Positions 25,101 to 35,986 of a DNA stretch of 64,000 nt are shown piece by piece. Positions within the stretch are counted from its first letter, which is position 1. Every line of letters begins with the position of its first letter. Made by a program: the position numbers and the translations under genes. Under the pieces are notes generated by a model. It did not search any database, was not told where the DNA came from, and worked only from the letters and a program-made list of their open reading frames with translations. Location: positions 10,008,001 to 10,072,000 of the forward strand of contig NC_089735.1 in the NCBI RefSeq assembly GCF_035083965.1, read 5' to 3'. The DNA is from Branchiostoma lanceolatum. Taxonomy: Eukaryota > Chordata > Leptocardii > Amphioxiformes > Branchiostomatidae.

Positions 25101-28100
25101 CAAGCCTCTGTCTGAATAAAACGATACTTTTTGAACAGATTCTTGTCACTGAATATGGATACATAATTTCTCATAACCTCCCGTATCGTGGTAAATAATT
25201 TCAAACATATAGTAATATATGATACGGAAAAATACCAATACCTGTTTTCAGCTGAAAGGCGGGGTTTCGTAGAAAAAGCTCTCTCGTAGAAGGTCTCTTC
25301 AGAGCAACCTTTCCTGAAGCAGATCTTTAAATAAAACTAGTTTAATAATGCACAGCCCTTTCGCCCTTCGTCTCCTATATGGAGGATGCTGTTAAATCAA
25401 TTCCACCTACGACTTATAGCTACAGCTATAGCTGCCAATCTTCATTAGGCTATCATCATTAAATTATAAGCTTGTTAAAAAGGGAGTATATGATTAGCTT
25501 TGAGTACCATTCACACGCATATCCATTCTGCGTCACAGGCGGCAATCGACATCTCCTAGAAATTCCTCTCCGCCTTCGTCCTATCTAAACGTCTGTGGGT
25601 AGTGAATGTGAAGTTTTCTAGCTATTACAAGTGTGGCTGATATTGGACGGGAGGATTTTAGCTGGATTTCTTTTCTTTCCTTGGAAAAAAACCCTTGTGG
25701 CGCCGACGACTTGTCGAGTTTCACTCTCTTTGTTCAAACTTATGTTTCCGGACGACTGACCATAGTATCGTATGGCTGCACAACTAGACGTGCGTAAAAG
25801 GCCTTTGACAGCGGCGTTTAGTTGATTTAAGGGGTATTTGAGATTATGCAACGAAGATTTATACTTGGTTGTGATTTTGCGATGATTTATGTATTAGGTT
25901 TACTGTATTGTAACTGCTTCAACCTGGTTTGCAAAGATTCAGTTTGCTGTGAAAAGTTACCACTGACAGCTGAAGGCTTCCTCGCAAAACTTCAATTTAG
26001 AAAGGAAGTTTCAAAGGCGTGACGCCACTTCTCATTATTCTTCATACATGTTGCTTGAAGTATGCATATTTCTATAACTCAATTATCCCAGGCTAACGTC
26101 ACATTTTCTAAAAGATTATCTGAAGATTCAGAAAAGTACGTCATGTCTATTCAGGCCTTTGTGATCAATTTTTTCTACATTGTATCTTATGAATCATTCC
26201 CATCGGATTATCATGGCCATTGGTGCAATAATAGTATGAATTTTGAATGAAGTTGAATATAAAAGAGACGGTTTGTCCTGAAGAGGCGGGCTCAGCAGTA
26301 TCGTAGAAGAAGAGACCTCATATTCAACTGGATAGATGCTAATCCAACCGTAACTGAACATTTCGTTTTAGAATTTTAACATCGTTTAACAGTGTGCACT
26401 TAGTACAGGAGCCAGGGCCTGAAAAAAATCATTTTGTTCAACCCATCTTACAGAAAAGGTTTGACTTGATATTTTGATAGAGAGGGTCTTTCTTCATCAC
26501 ACCTGATTTTTTCTTTACTCAAACTGTGGCATCATGATTAAAGATGAATTGTTCATGGAGCACAGGTGTAATCATCTATATTTTCAAGGGGGAGAGGCCA
26601 AAATCTAGACATCAATATTTTTTTCTTGAAAATTAGTACACTGGTAAAACTTGACTTTAGGATCAGAAAAAATGTTAATATTTTCTTGATATCTTAAACC
26701 ATTCAGGCGTCACTGGTCATTAAATTGCATTTTTTCTATAATTTTCTCATAGATCATGAATAATTTACTTTCTAAAACCCTGCATTTATTTGTGTTGCCT
26801 GTTGGGCTCTTTTTGCATACATGAATGGATGCAGCATTGTGGTCTTTGAATTACGAATATCTGTCACTTCTGTTAGGAGATATGAGTGTTTAAAACAATT
26901 ATTACCGTTGCCATGGCAGTTGCTAAGGACACTATTTGGTGTAGTTCTAAGAGATGTACCGTCAAAATGACTGCCTGAAATCAACAGTTTCTGTTGTTTT
27001 TATGTCTCTATGTGCTTAAATAGACATGTATGTAGCATGTAGTAACAAGATTTTTGCTAAATTTTAAGAGTTTATGTAATTGTTTTCTGCAAAATGTCAC
27101 TTTTTGGATCGAACCGTTGCTAATGATTCAAATCTTACGTAGCGGAATGGGTGTATCTTTTCTATGTTTAAAACGTGTATAACTATGCCATGTTATCGGT
27201 ATTATTGATCTACTATCTCATCACAAGACGCTAAACACACTCTGGTGGAAATTGTTTAACACACTGTAACCCTTACGAAAGGTTTATGGATTAAACTTGC
27301 CAGTGATCCGTCATTTTTATTGCTTCATTGCATTTAATTAACATATGTTTGTAATAGACATCACTATACCTCATTGACAGACCTTGGCAGAAGGTAGATC
27401 GAGATTGCACGCCTACATCACACCCACTTTACGCTTTAGAAACCTAATCTTGTTAACCCATGTCTTACACGAAGATGCGCTGAATACATCTACCGCATCA
27501 ATCCAGACACGAATCATAGACAGATGTCAAGAAAATGGCTTGCAAGTTTGAAACTACTTAGTGGCGCTGAATAATTTGTCAAGAACAGTATGATATGCCA
27601 GCAACACGAATGGAGAGTCTTTAAAAAAACTGATAAACATTCTAGTCTAGCAATTAGGTCAATGGAAAAGTACCAATTATAATCAGAAGCCAATCAGAAG
27701 ACAAATATTACCAACTCAAATGTTCTGGAAATGTTTCAATTGTTTTCTAGCTAAAATTGGACTCACTGAAATGCATGAGAAGAGTAAATTTGAAATGAGG
27801 CGCACCGACCTTTTCCATGGTTTAGAAATTTTGAGTGATATTGTCCAAAAACATTTGAATCAACCTTTAAAAATTTCGTTGAGCTCCCTTTTTTTCAGTT
27901 GGAGAACAGTTTAATCTTTTTCCATCATTTAAGTTACCAACCGATATGAACTTCCATGCTAAGGATGGGAGACATTGCATCTGATGAATACAAAGGCAAG
28001 GTTGCTTACAATAATATACAAGATAGCTCAAATTCCAGCTTATAATCTAACGCTCAGTTGAATAGAATGCTCTCGGGCAGTGGGGGTTTCAGTTAAGTTA

Positions 28101-28698
28101 GGGGTTCACTTTCTTATCTCATTTTCTGACGCTACCCCGTTAAGGACTTAACTTCCACAATCGATATCCAATCTTTTTAGGATACAATGTCATACCTACC
28201 ACGACATAACGAACGGATTCGTGATTATAAAAGAAGGTATAAAAGTATAAAGATGTCAAGAAATCGCGGAAATCATGGCTGAAATATGATATGCAAAACT
28301 GACATGATATTTCTGATACGATTTTTTCGTCTCCTTTTGATAGAAAGACTCTATAACCTACTAGAGGTACAAATTACGGGTAATACATTTATACTCACCT
28401 GACACAAATCGACGATGTCTACTTGTCAGTGATCATCCTGTAACGCCTTATGGTCTACTCTCTGAGATATAGTTACTTTTATATATACATTCACATTCGA
28501 ATATTCCTCTTAGATGCTTTTGATCAAATCACATCGGTTCAACGCACGTCATGGTATTACGTATATCCTAATGAATGAAGATTTCATGTGGTATTCAGGG
28601 AATGATCACAATTAATCCTGGGAGACCTCGTTATTTCTAAAACATAAAGAATAGCTCTTCTTCAGTAACAAAAAAGCTTTAGAAAGATAGGCTAACTG
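22123..28698. other. intergenic, no gene recognised
   Basis: AT-rich sequence. The only structured item is the repeat at 22964-23174. Open frames are short and carry no family motif. The 5' UTR exon and promoter of the RFamide gene probably lie in the left part but cannot be placed from sequence alone. Confidence 0.55.
22964..23174. repeat. TACTGTAAA/CGCGGTGGTTTT dispersed repeat with inner inverted arms
   Basis: Starts TACTGTAAAA and contains repeated words such as TTTCGCGCGG, TTCGCGGTGGTTTTAACTTC and, inverted, AACCGCGAACATAAAACC. Related segments occur near 36875-37090 and 61331-61420. CpG-rich against an AT-rich background. Probably a non-autonomous element family. Confidence 0.6.
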
Positions 28699-28721
28699 AC
28701 GTAGGGTCGTGGCTTTCATAC
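28699..28721 (+). repeat. left copy of 23-bp direct repeat flanking the LINE fragment
   Basis: Identical to 30013-30035 (starts ACGTAGGGTCGTGGC). The neighbouring bases also resemble each other (CTCAATGAC against TTCAATGAC). It could be a target-site duplication of about 23 bp or more, or a tandem copy of the element's own 3' end. Confidence 0.6.
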
Positions 28722-30012
28722 AGTCTCAATGACTTCAAAGAATTCAAAGTATGTAAAGCAAGGGCTGTAGTGTCCCCGGAAGGAAGCAGAGATGAAAGAG
28801 TCAGCCAAGCAGGAATTGAGATGAGAACGAGAAGGAAGTGGGCCGTGGGGAAAGCAGTTGAAGAAGCGAAAAGTAACCTGAGGCACCGAGACATAGTAGG
28901 AGTGGTGGCGTAGGGAAGATTGGGACTGGGCGCTGGTAGAACAGAGAACCAGAGATGGTGCACTGTAGGACCTAGGGAAGAGAGGGAAACGGTTCAGAGC
29001 GAGATTAGAAGGAACAGGAGGAGAGTAGAAGAGCGCAGGCAGTGAGTCAAGGATCTCAGGGTGCATGGACGAGATGGGAAGGAATGAAAGACAGAAAGGT
29101 AATGTGGAGCGATGTACACAGATGGGAGCCCCTGAGAACCCAGTTCCTCATAAAAGCATTAAACGATTTACTCCCCACTCCAGCAAACAAGAAAAGATGG
29201 GTCATGCAGGAAGAAAGAGAACTGCGGTTTGTGTGGGAAAAGAGGAACGCTGAGCCACATCCTATCAGGGTGCCAGGTGGCCTTGAGCCAAGGAAGGTAC
29301 CGGTGGAGACACGACAAAGTACTAAGGGTGTTAGCATTGGTCCTGGAGGAAGAGAGAGTGAAGAAGAGACAATATAGCGGAGAAGGACCACAGTTCATAG
29401 GTTTTGTGAAGGAGGGAGAGACAAAGATCGGGCCAAAGAGAAAGCTAGAGGAAGAAGGTATCTTTACAACAGCAAGTGATTGGGCCTTGCAGATCGATCT
29501 GGACAGACAGCTGGTTTTCCCAGAAGAAGTAGCGGTAACAAGGCTAAGACCGGACGTGATACTATGGTCCAAAGAGACAAAGCAGGTGGTACTTATAGAG
29601 CTAACAGTCCCCTGGGAAGAGAGAGCAGAAGAGGCACATGAGAGAAAAGCATTGAAGTACCAGGAGTTAGTCCACATGTGCAAAGAAAGAGGATGGAAAG
29701 CGAGCTGTTCCCCCGTGGAAGTAGGAACGAGAGGGTTCATCAGCCAATCCATGTGGAAGGCACTAGGTGCTACAGGTGTGAAGGGCAAGAGGAGGAGGGA
29801 AACAACTAAAAAGCTAGAGGAATAAGCGGAGAGGGCGTCCCGCTGGCTGTGTTTCAGAAGTGGAGACAAACAGTGGAAGAATCTCGGCTAGCAGTACCTG
29901 GCCAGTACTGCTGCCCCGCCTCCCGGAGGAGGTACTGCTGAAAGGGGGCGAAACCACCAGTGAAGGGAGGAAGCAGCTGAAGAAGCCGAGAGGCCGTCGT
30001 GACACGTCAGCT
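28722..30012 (+). mobile_element. 5'-truncated non-LTR retrotransposon tail: CCHC plus restriction-like endonuclease
   Basis: The plus strand carries the C-terminal part of a LINE protein broken by stops and at least one frameshift. From 28740 to 29040 a degraded helical segment reads EMRTRRKW, KAVEEAKSNLRHRDIVG and GRLGLG, with an in-frame TAG after the last but one. From 29042 comes QGAWTRWE and LIKALNDLLPTPANKKRW; the frame shifts near 29195-29215. An intact section follows, with a zinc knuckle C-x2-C-x7-H-x4-C (CGLCGKRGTLSHILSGC, 29223-29273), then RPDVILW and IELTVPWEE with a following K-x-x-x-Y, fitting a PD-(D/E)xK endonuclease, and a stop at 29823-29825. This order is that of REL-endonuclease LINEs (the R2/NeSL/Hero grouping); the exact clade is inference. 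A short 3' UTR holds an AGCAGTAC/AGTACTGCT hairpin. No reverse transcriptase catalytic core is present, so the copy is dead. Confidence 0.72.
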
Positions 30013-30035
30013 ACGTAGGGTCGTGGCTTTCATAC
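30013..30035 (+). repeat. right copy of 23-bp direct repeat flanking the LINE fragment
   Basis: Exact match to 28699-28721, immediately after the element's 3' end. Confidence 0.6.
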
Positions 30036-30723
30036 TACTTCAATGACATATCAAACACGTCTTTCCTTTTGAAAAGGATCTTTGGGTTCCCAGAATAATT
30101 TTCAATGAGTGATTTGACGCTTAAAAGGCAACGTTGATCTTTTAAACGTCCATCATCTCTTTGTTAAATCAAACACTGGTGATAAATCGAATCGGCATAT
30201 TTTTTTTAGATCAAGATATCTTTGAAAACCGCGTTTATGGGAATTTTTTTCAGATGAAACCTTTTGGCTGTTAACTAAGTTTTGCCACGGACCTACAACT
30301 CATTAATTATGGAACACGACTTATGATTCTAACTAGGTCATACCATCTTACCACTGAGGCGGCGACCATTGAGCACCAGTTCAAACGAATTTCATTGAAA
30401 CAAAAGTGTATCTTTTTCAGTTTTGTGTGTTTTGTTGCCTTTCAAATCATCTTTTCCATCATGGTTCGTATTCCAATTATAAGCTTTATAAGGTAATAGA
30501 TCATACAGTTCTAACTCGGGCCCAATTAAGAATCAAAGTGCTGAATAATTGCAGGAGCATGGGCAAAGTACACATTCTATTGGCTCTGCTGCCCACCGCC
30601 CGTCGACGCCGGCGCTTTCCCCTGCCATCTTCGGTGGGGGTGAAGTGGTCAGCCGTCGGAAGTGAGGGGGCATGCGGTACCTTGCCTTCGTACGTCCACA
30701 TTAGACAGTTATTATTTTTTTAG
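30036..30723. other. intergenic; GC-rich segment before the rDNA fragment
   Basis: No gene recognised. From about 30585 to 30690 the sequence becomes GC-rich (CCCACCGCCCGTCGACGCCG and similar), unlike its surroundings, and leads directly into the 18S-like start. It may be a remnant of external transcribed spacer; that is inference. Confidence 0.4.
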
Positions 30724-31555
30724 AAGTAATATGCTTGTCACAAAGATTGATCCATACACGAAGCAATCTGAGTAAAACTTTGAATGGCTCATTAAATCAG
30801 TCATGGTTCCTTTAATCGTCACATCCTACATGGATAACTGTGGTAATTCTAGAGCTAATACATGCGGAAGAAGCGCCGACCTCACGGTCTGGCGTGCATT
30901 TATCAGACCAAGACCGACCCGGGGTTCGCCCCGGTCCCTTTTATGACTCTGGATCATGTTTCGGTCACAATTTGAAAAAAAAAGAGTCCTGCTGGGTAGT
31001 TAACGGGCTGTTTTTTCGGGCGTGATCCCTACGTGTCCTTTGTAGGAAACCCTTCGGCTACCGGGCTATTTTTGGGCGCGTATATCTATCTATTTTGAAC
31101 ACAGGATTGTGTTATGTCGCTGCGGGCCTTCGTAGTTTTGCGGTCATGCAGATTCCAAGCAGATGTGGAGGGGGGCCCAGATTAGCATTGGGGCACATAA
31201 AATATGGAACATCGGACCCCGAGGTGACTTTAGCTTGGACTTAAAATCAACCCGGGACCCGGTGAAAAATAGACGCCGTGAGCTAATCTTGCGAACACCG
31301 AGAGGAACTTACACCCACCGACGACAGATCATTCTAATGTCTGCCCTATCAACTTTCGACGGTAATGGGTTCTGTGCCTACCATGGTGGCAACGGGTGAC
31401 GGGGAATCAGGGTTCGGTTCCGGAGAGGGAGCCTGAGAAACGGCTACCACATCCAAGGAAGGCAGCAGGCGCGCAAATTACCCACTCCCGACTCGGTAGT
31501 GATGAAAACTAACAATACGTAACTCTTTTGATGCCCTAAAGCTGGAATTGGGAAA
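30724..31555 (+). pseudogene. degenerate, interrupted 18S rRNA 5' fragment
   Basis: Two blocks match the 5' quarter of eukaryotic 18S rRNA in correct order. Block 1 (30724 to about 30975) runs from ATATGCTTGTC through AATGGCTCATTAAATCAG, GGATAACTGTGGTAATTC and GAGCTAATACATGC to ACTCTGGAT. Block 2 (about 31320-31555) contains ATGTCTGCCCTATCAACTTT, GGGAGCCTGAGAAACGGC, CACATCCAAGGAAGGCAGCA and GCGCAAATTACCCACTCCCG, then fades after AACAATAC. Near-invariant positions are altered (for example CACAAAGATTGATCCATACA in block 1), so this is not a functional gene. The intervening 345 bp or so does not match 18S. Everything 3' of about position 500 of the normal rRNA is missing. Confidence 0.9.
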
Positions 31556-33120
31556 TGTCTTCTTTTTTTGTGACACGAAACAGTTGTTTTTAGTTTGCTG
31601 TTCTTAAACTTATAAGTATGTATTAAGCATACATAATTTATAACAGCCGAAGTTATTTTCATAAAAGTGCCATGTACCAATAAATTCAAAATCAGTTTCT
31701 TTTCGCTGGACTTTACATGTATATTGTGTTTCTCGAAGTGTAAGTACGAGTATTTGTTTACGTCGCTTACCGTTCATTTTAGACTTGACAACAGAGACAT
31801 GCTATCGGTGTCTTTACTAAAATCCTGGCAACCTTCCGTGGCCTTTATAAAACTAGATCATTAGATTCATGTTCTTATCGTAATAACCATGAAAATAGAT
31901 ATAATTTGATGTTTAAACAGCATATAGCCAGCTAAATCAGATGTTTCCGTCGCATTTGCTGAGTCACGAGTAATGCCATGTTTTTAAACACAAATATCCA
32001 TTAAATGATAGCTATTTATGTCATCAGATGGTCTCTAAATTCTCTCATGACTTGGTTGCGTAATTGTTGCGTACAACAGCACATTAAGGTAGTTTCCTCC
32101 TTATCCGGTGAAATATTTCTTGTTAAATTTCATATAATTGGTTTATCTTTCCTCCATACATCAAAGTTGGGTTTCGTATGTTTGTCAAGTCATTCAGTAA
32201 TGTCTTAATGGTGATGTATAATTACTTCAGTACACTGCAATATCAAGCCCACGGCAGCTGTGCAAATGACAATTTTCTTTGTAAATATCATATGATCATC
32301 ATCGAAATACGTAGGTAGGCGTATTCTTGTTTTATTTCAAATTAGAGACATAAAAAGTCCATTGGGATATTCATGTTCTTAAGCAGCCGTAAAGATCGTC
32401 CTTTCATCTTCAGAGTAATGGATATTTCCTTTCCGATAATTTACCCCCTTCCACCTTGGAATACATACTATATAAATCATAACGTGAAGGGGCCCGATCG
32501 CATTCGTCATCGTGGAAAGTACAACATATCTAGTCTTGCGACAGTCGTGAATGTGTTGTACAGAATTCGGCTACCTATTAACTGAGTTGTTTGCCGTAGA
32601 TCATTTCGGTCGGTTCTGTCAGAGTCATCGTTGAAACGTCTACCACAAAACGCGAGCTCACTCGAAGAGTTTGACTGGGCGATTGCCTAATTGACATCTT
32701 TCCGTTTACATCTATTCCAATGAGCCCGGAGTAGCTAACAGTTGGGCTGCGTGTGCATGCGAGGGACTTGCCAACCATCGTCAGTACAGTACCAGTGACT
32801 CAATCTCAACAACAGTTCTGAATACAGTACGTATCTTCAAAAGTTTCTTGACGATATATTTTCAGCGATTCACGGTATATTTTCTCTTGAAGGAAGAACC
32901 CTACCCTTGACTGACTCAAACTCCCTGTCTCTAGCTAGACTTGCTGTCTGATCGATCTAGTCTTAAGTCCATCACTTTGAGATCAGTTCAAGATTATCAA
33001 GGCCATTGAAGGAGCAAGAAGACTTTGCCTGCTACTTCAAAGAACCACTTGTTTGTTCTTATTGACCAGAGGGTTCCAAAAGCGAAGAATACACGAATCT
33101 TCAACATTCAGCGTAAGAGA
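31556..33120. other. intergenic / 5' flank and UTR of the GPCR gene
   Basis: No coding segment or repeat recognised. The last hundred bases before 33121 are in frame with the GPCR but carry no upstream ATG in that frame, so they are most likely 5' UTR. Confidence 0.5.
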
Positions 33121-34566
33121 ATGGCACCTGGAAACACCACGGCCGACCAGCAACCCAACAGTACCTTCGAATGTACCGTGTGCCAAGACCCCGCATCGTG
33201 GTTCAATCAACAACAATCGCAAATCTACCTGCCTTCTCTCGTATTTCTGCCCATATTCGCGTGTATCGGGACTGTCGGAAACGTTGCTGTAGCAGTAGTC
33301 TATGTTAAAAAGAAGAAGACCTCGGCAAGTGTCTATATCCTAGCGCTAGCTGCCGTGGACCTGGTCACCTGTGCGTTACTGATTCCACTGGACATCACCG
33401 CATCGGTACTGCAATATTCGTACCCAAGCGACTTTCTCTGCCGATTGACTCCGTTTCTAACTCACACCCTTTCCATGTATTCTGTGGTGTTGCTTCTTAG
33501 CATTGCCGTCGAACGCTACTTAGCCGTGCATAGACCAATTGCTTTTGCCACCACCATCCCTAGATCTAAAGTAGTCGTGTCGGTAGGAGCTGTAGCTTCT
33601 GCCGTGATTTGCTGCCCCCTTCTAACAATTTATGAGCTAGTACTTAAAGCTAATGTCGGCTGGAATGTGTATAGATGTTCTCTGAAGGATTCCGGGTATG
33701 CTACGGTCGTTTCTGCATACTCCTACTTGTTGATAGGCGTCACCTTAGCGGCGTCTTTGGTGATTGCCGTCTTGTACGTGCGGACATTTCGCAGCATAGT
33801 CGGCAGGGCTCACAAACGACCTGTCATAAAAATCACCACAACCCCTTCTTCACAACCTAGGAAGTTGGGCAAAAGTCGGCTTGGTGGCATTTTTCGAATC
33901 TTTAGACGAAGAGAAAGGGGTGACAAACTGTGCGACAAAGCCCAGTCCATCGCGGCCGTGTCAATGTCCGAGCTCGCCGTGCCGGCGGAAGGACGCTACC
34001 GATACCGGTCAGAGAGTCCGTCAACGTCTGGCTATGAAACCTCGACCGTTGACAGTTCAAATCACTACGATCGCGGATTGGCCAGCGGTTCTGGTGATCA
34101 TCCAATCGGAGCGTTAGCACCACCACCAACTACGTCACCAGGCACCAGGGACAAAACTACATCCGCAGGCAGATATGAGACAAGGTCTGATCCAAACATT
34201 TGTAAGATTGAACTAGCCTCCATAGAAAGTAGTACTCTAAACGGCGAAAATGGACCAAACAGTGGAAGGGTAAGGAGCACAGCAGAATCGAGAATACAGG
34301 CAAGGTGGAAGCGACAAGGAAACCGCATGGCTAAGATATTCATGCTGGTAACTCTCATATTCTTTCTCACTTGGCTACCGCATGGGGTAATTACGTTATT
34401 TGTCTATTTTGTGCCGTACGATAAACAGCCTAGCACCTTGTTTAAAGCTTTGATAAACCTTTACAACGTGGTTTATCTAAACAACGTTCTCAATCCTTTT
34501 ATTTATGCGTTTGTAGGAAGGGATTTAAAGATCGCATGCAAAAACTTGTTGAAACGTAATAAGTAG
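33121..34566 (+). CDS. rhodopsin-family (class A) orphan GPCR, intronless coding region
   Basis: A single exon encodes 481 residues. The ATG at 33121 is in good context (A at -3, G at +4). Visible parts: two N-glycosylation sequons (N5, N13), TM1 with GN (53-54), TM2 with LALAAVD (D80), C107 at the top of TM3 paired with C186 in loop 2, ERY at 131-133, a long hydrophilic third loop (about 225-400, Ser/Thr-rich), TM6 with FFLTWLP (415-420), TM7 with NPFIY (459-463 region) and a short basic tail with C473. It should be a plasma-membrane G-protein-coupled receptor. Position 3.32 is Thr rather than the Asp of amine receptors, which argues against a monoamine ligand and favours a peptide or lipid. 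TM4 lacks the usual Trp and TM5 the usual Pro. I cannot name the ligand. Confidence 0.93.
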   Translation: MAPGNTTADQQPNSTFECTVCQDPASWFNQQQSQIYLPSLVFLPIFACIGTVGNVAVAVVYVKKKKTSASVYILALAAVDLVTCALLIPLDITASVLQYSYPSDFLCRLTPFLTHTLSMYSVVLLLSIAVERYLAVHRPIAFATTIPRSKVVVSVGAVASAVICCPLLTIYELVLKANVGWNVYRCSLKDSGYATVVSAYSYLLIGVTLAASLVIAVLYVRTFRSIVGRAHKRPVIKITTTPSSQPRKLGKSRLGGIFRIFRRRERGDKLCDKAQSIAAVSMSELAVPAEGRYRYRSESPSTSGYETSTVDSSNHYDRGLASGSGDHPIGALAPPPTTSPGTRDKTTSAGRYETRSDPNICKIELASIESSTLNGENGPNSGRVRSTAESRIQARWKRQGNRMAKIFMLVTLIFFLTWLPHGVITLFVYFVPYDKQPSTLFKALINLYNVVYLNNVLNPFIYAFVGRDLKIACKNLLKRNK

Positions 34567-35986
34567 TCTGGTGTAGAGAAAAGAGATTTGTTTGTCAGCA
34601 TTTCTTAGAAAATCAGATGGACATATGGAGCAAATATCCGCCACTTTACAAGTCAAAATACATGTACGCTATAATGCTGGCGCAACCAAAATTAGTTTAC
34701 ACATACATGAAAATTTAAAAAAAAATCCACATGATTATGGAAAGGGTACAAATTTGACAGGAAAATTACACTGTATGGAAGGTAATGAAGTATGATTAGA
34801 AAAGAACATGTTGCAAACAATTTGGTGAAAATATAATAAAAATACTGATTTTTTTGTTTATTTTGGAGTGGTAGAAATACAGATCCGTTAGATGTATTCG
34901 CACTGTAAAGACATTATAGTACATGTTTACATGCACACGGTTGTAATAAGCGACGCAGTTATCGTCACAGTTCAGAAAACCACCACTCTGCCAACAGTGT
35001 GATAAACGAATACTAGCTAGTATTAGTTGTAGCTAGCATCAACATGGAATGTTTACATGTAGACAAATTGAAGGTAACATTGCTTTCAATGTTTATCTGT
35101 TTATTGAATTTACTTATCATGTATTGTTTGTTTATTGCTTTCCATGTTTCCAGAAGTGACGTCAAGTATCTAATCACCAGTGTTAGCTGAAGGAGTAACA
35201 TATAAGCTTAGTATATAGTCTACTACAGAATTTGGCTTTTAAGTTCTGACAACAATCGATAATGGAGCGATATCTATGTGCCTTAAAGAGTTTTTTTTTT
35301 TCATATTACTACATGACAATAACAAATTTGCCTGTTTTATATATGTTTTGTGACACTGAGGGGTCGAAAGGCAAATGTGCAAAGTTGTTTCATTGTCATT
35401 GTCTCGGGCAATAATGCTTAAGCTCAAGCCTCTATGATACTTGTTTGAAAATCTTATGACATAGACCGTGGAATAATATTGTACTAATTCCAATGTTGAT
35501 TAGGCAATAAAAACACATTTATTGTATTAATTACGTCATCATATCTTTTGACTGTTGTCATTATTCGACCCTTGAAATTGTAAAGAAATTTAAGTACAAT
35601 AGATATGAACGTGGAAAACCCTAAAAGTTGTACAATATGCCACAAAAACACGGCGTAAAAAGCCACACCCTACATCTGCTTAGAGATAACTACGATACCG
35701 TATTTCGCTCTGCCGAATCAGGAGCTAGTTTTCCTTTATCCCATGGCCCATGATACACTGCAGCGCTAAAGGTCAAATTTTACCTCGTGTGTGGACCTAC
35801 GCACATGTCAAGCGGACTTCTCTTCAAAAATACCTGAAAAAGTGGAGTTTTTGGCACATTTCACTAATCTTTTAAACTTCAGCCACTTCCTAAGACGTTG
35901 TTGGAACGCTGTTTTGGTTGTCAAAGGTTTGAAACGGGACTAAAGTCGGTAAAATTTGCAGAGAGGTCACAGTGAACCATACCAAG
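34567..35986. other. intergenic between GPCR and prohibitin
   Basis: AT-rich, no coding segment recognised. An AATAAA-like ATAATAAAAATAC near 34834 could end the GPCR transcript. The last 150 bp should hold the prohibitin promoter and 5' UTR, but I see no TATA box. Confidence 0.5.

Noticed and set aside
28679-29066. Minus-strand open frames of about 94-116 codons
   Set aside because: Antisense to the degraded plus-strand LINE segment, which shows recognisable protein similarity despite stops.
29168-29869. 233-codon minus-strand open frame, the longest in its region
   Set aside because: It is antisense to the LINE endonuclease segment, whose plus-strand frame carries the conserved CCHC and PD-(D/E)xK-like motifs.
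30840-31399. Open frames inside the 18S-like region
   Set aside because: The DNA matches structural rRNA, so the frames are accidental.
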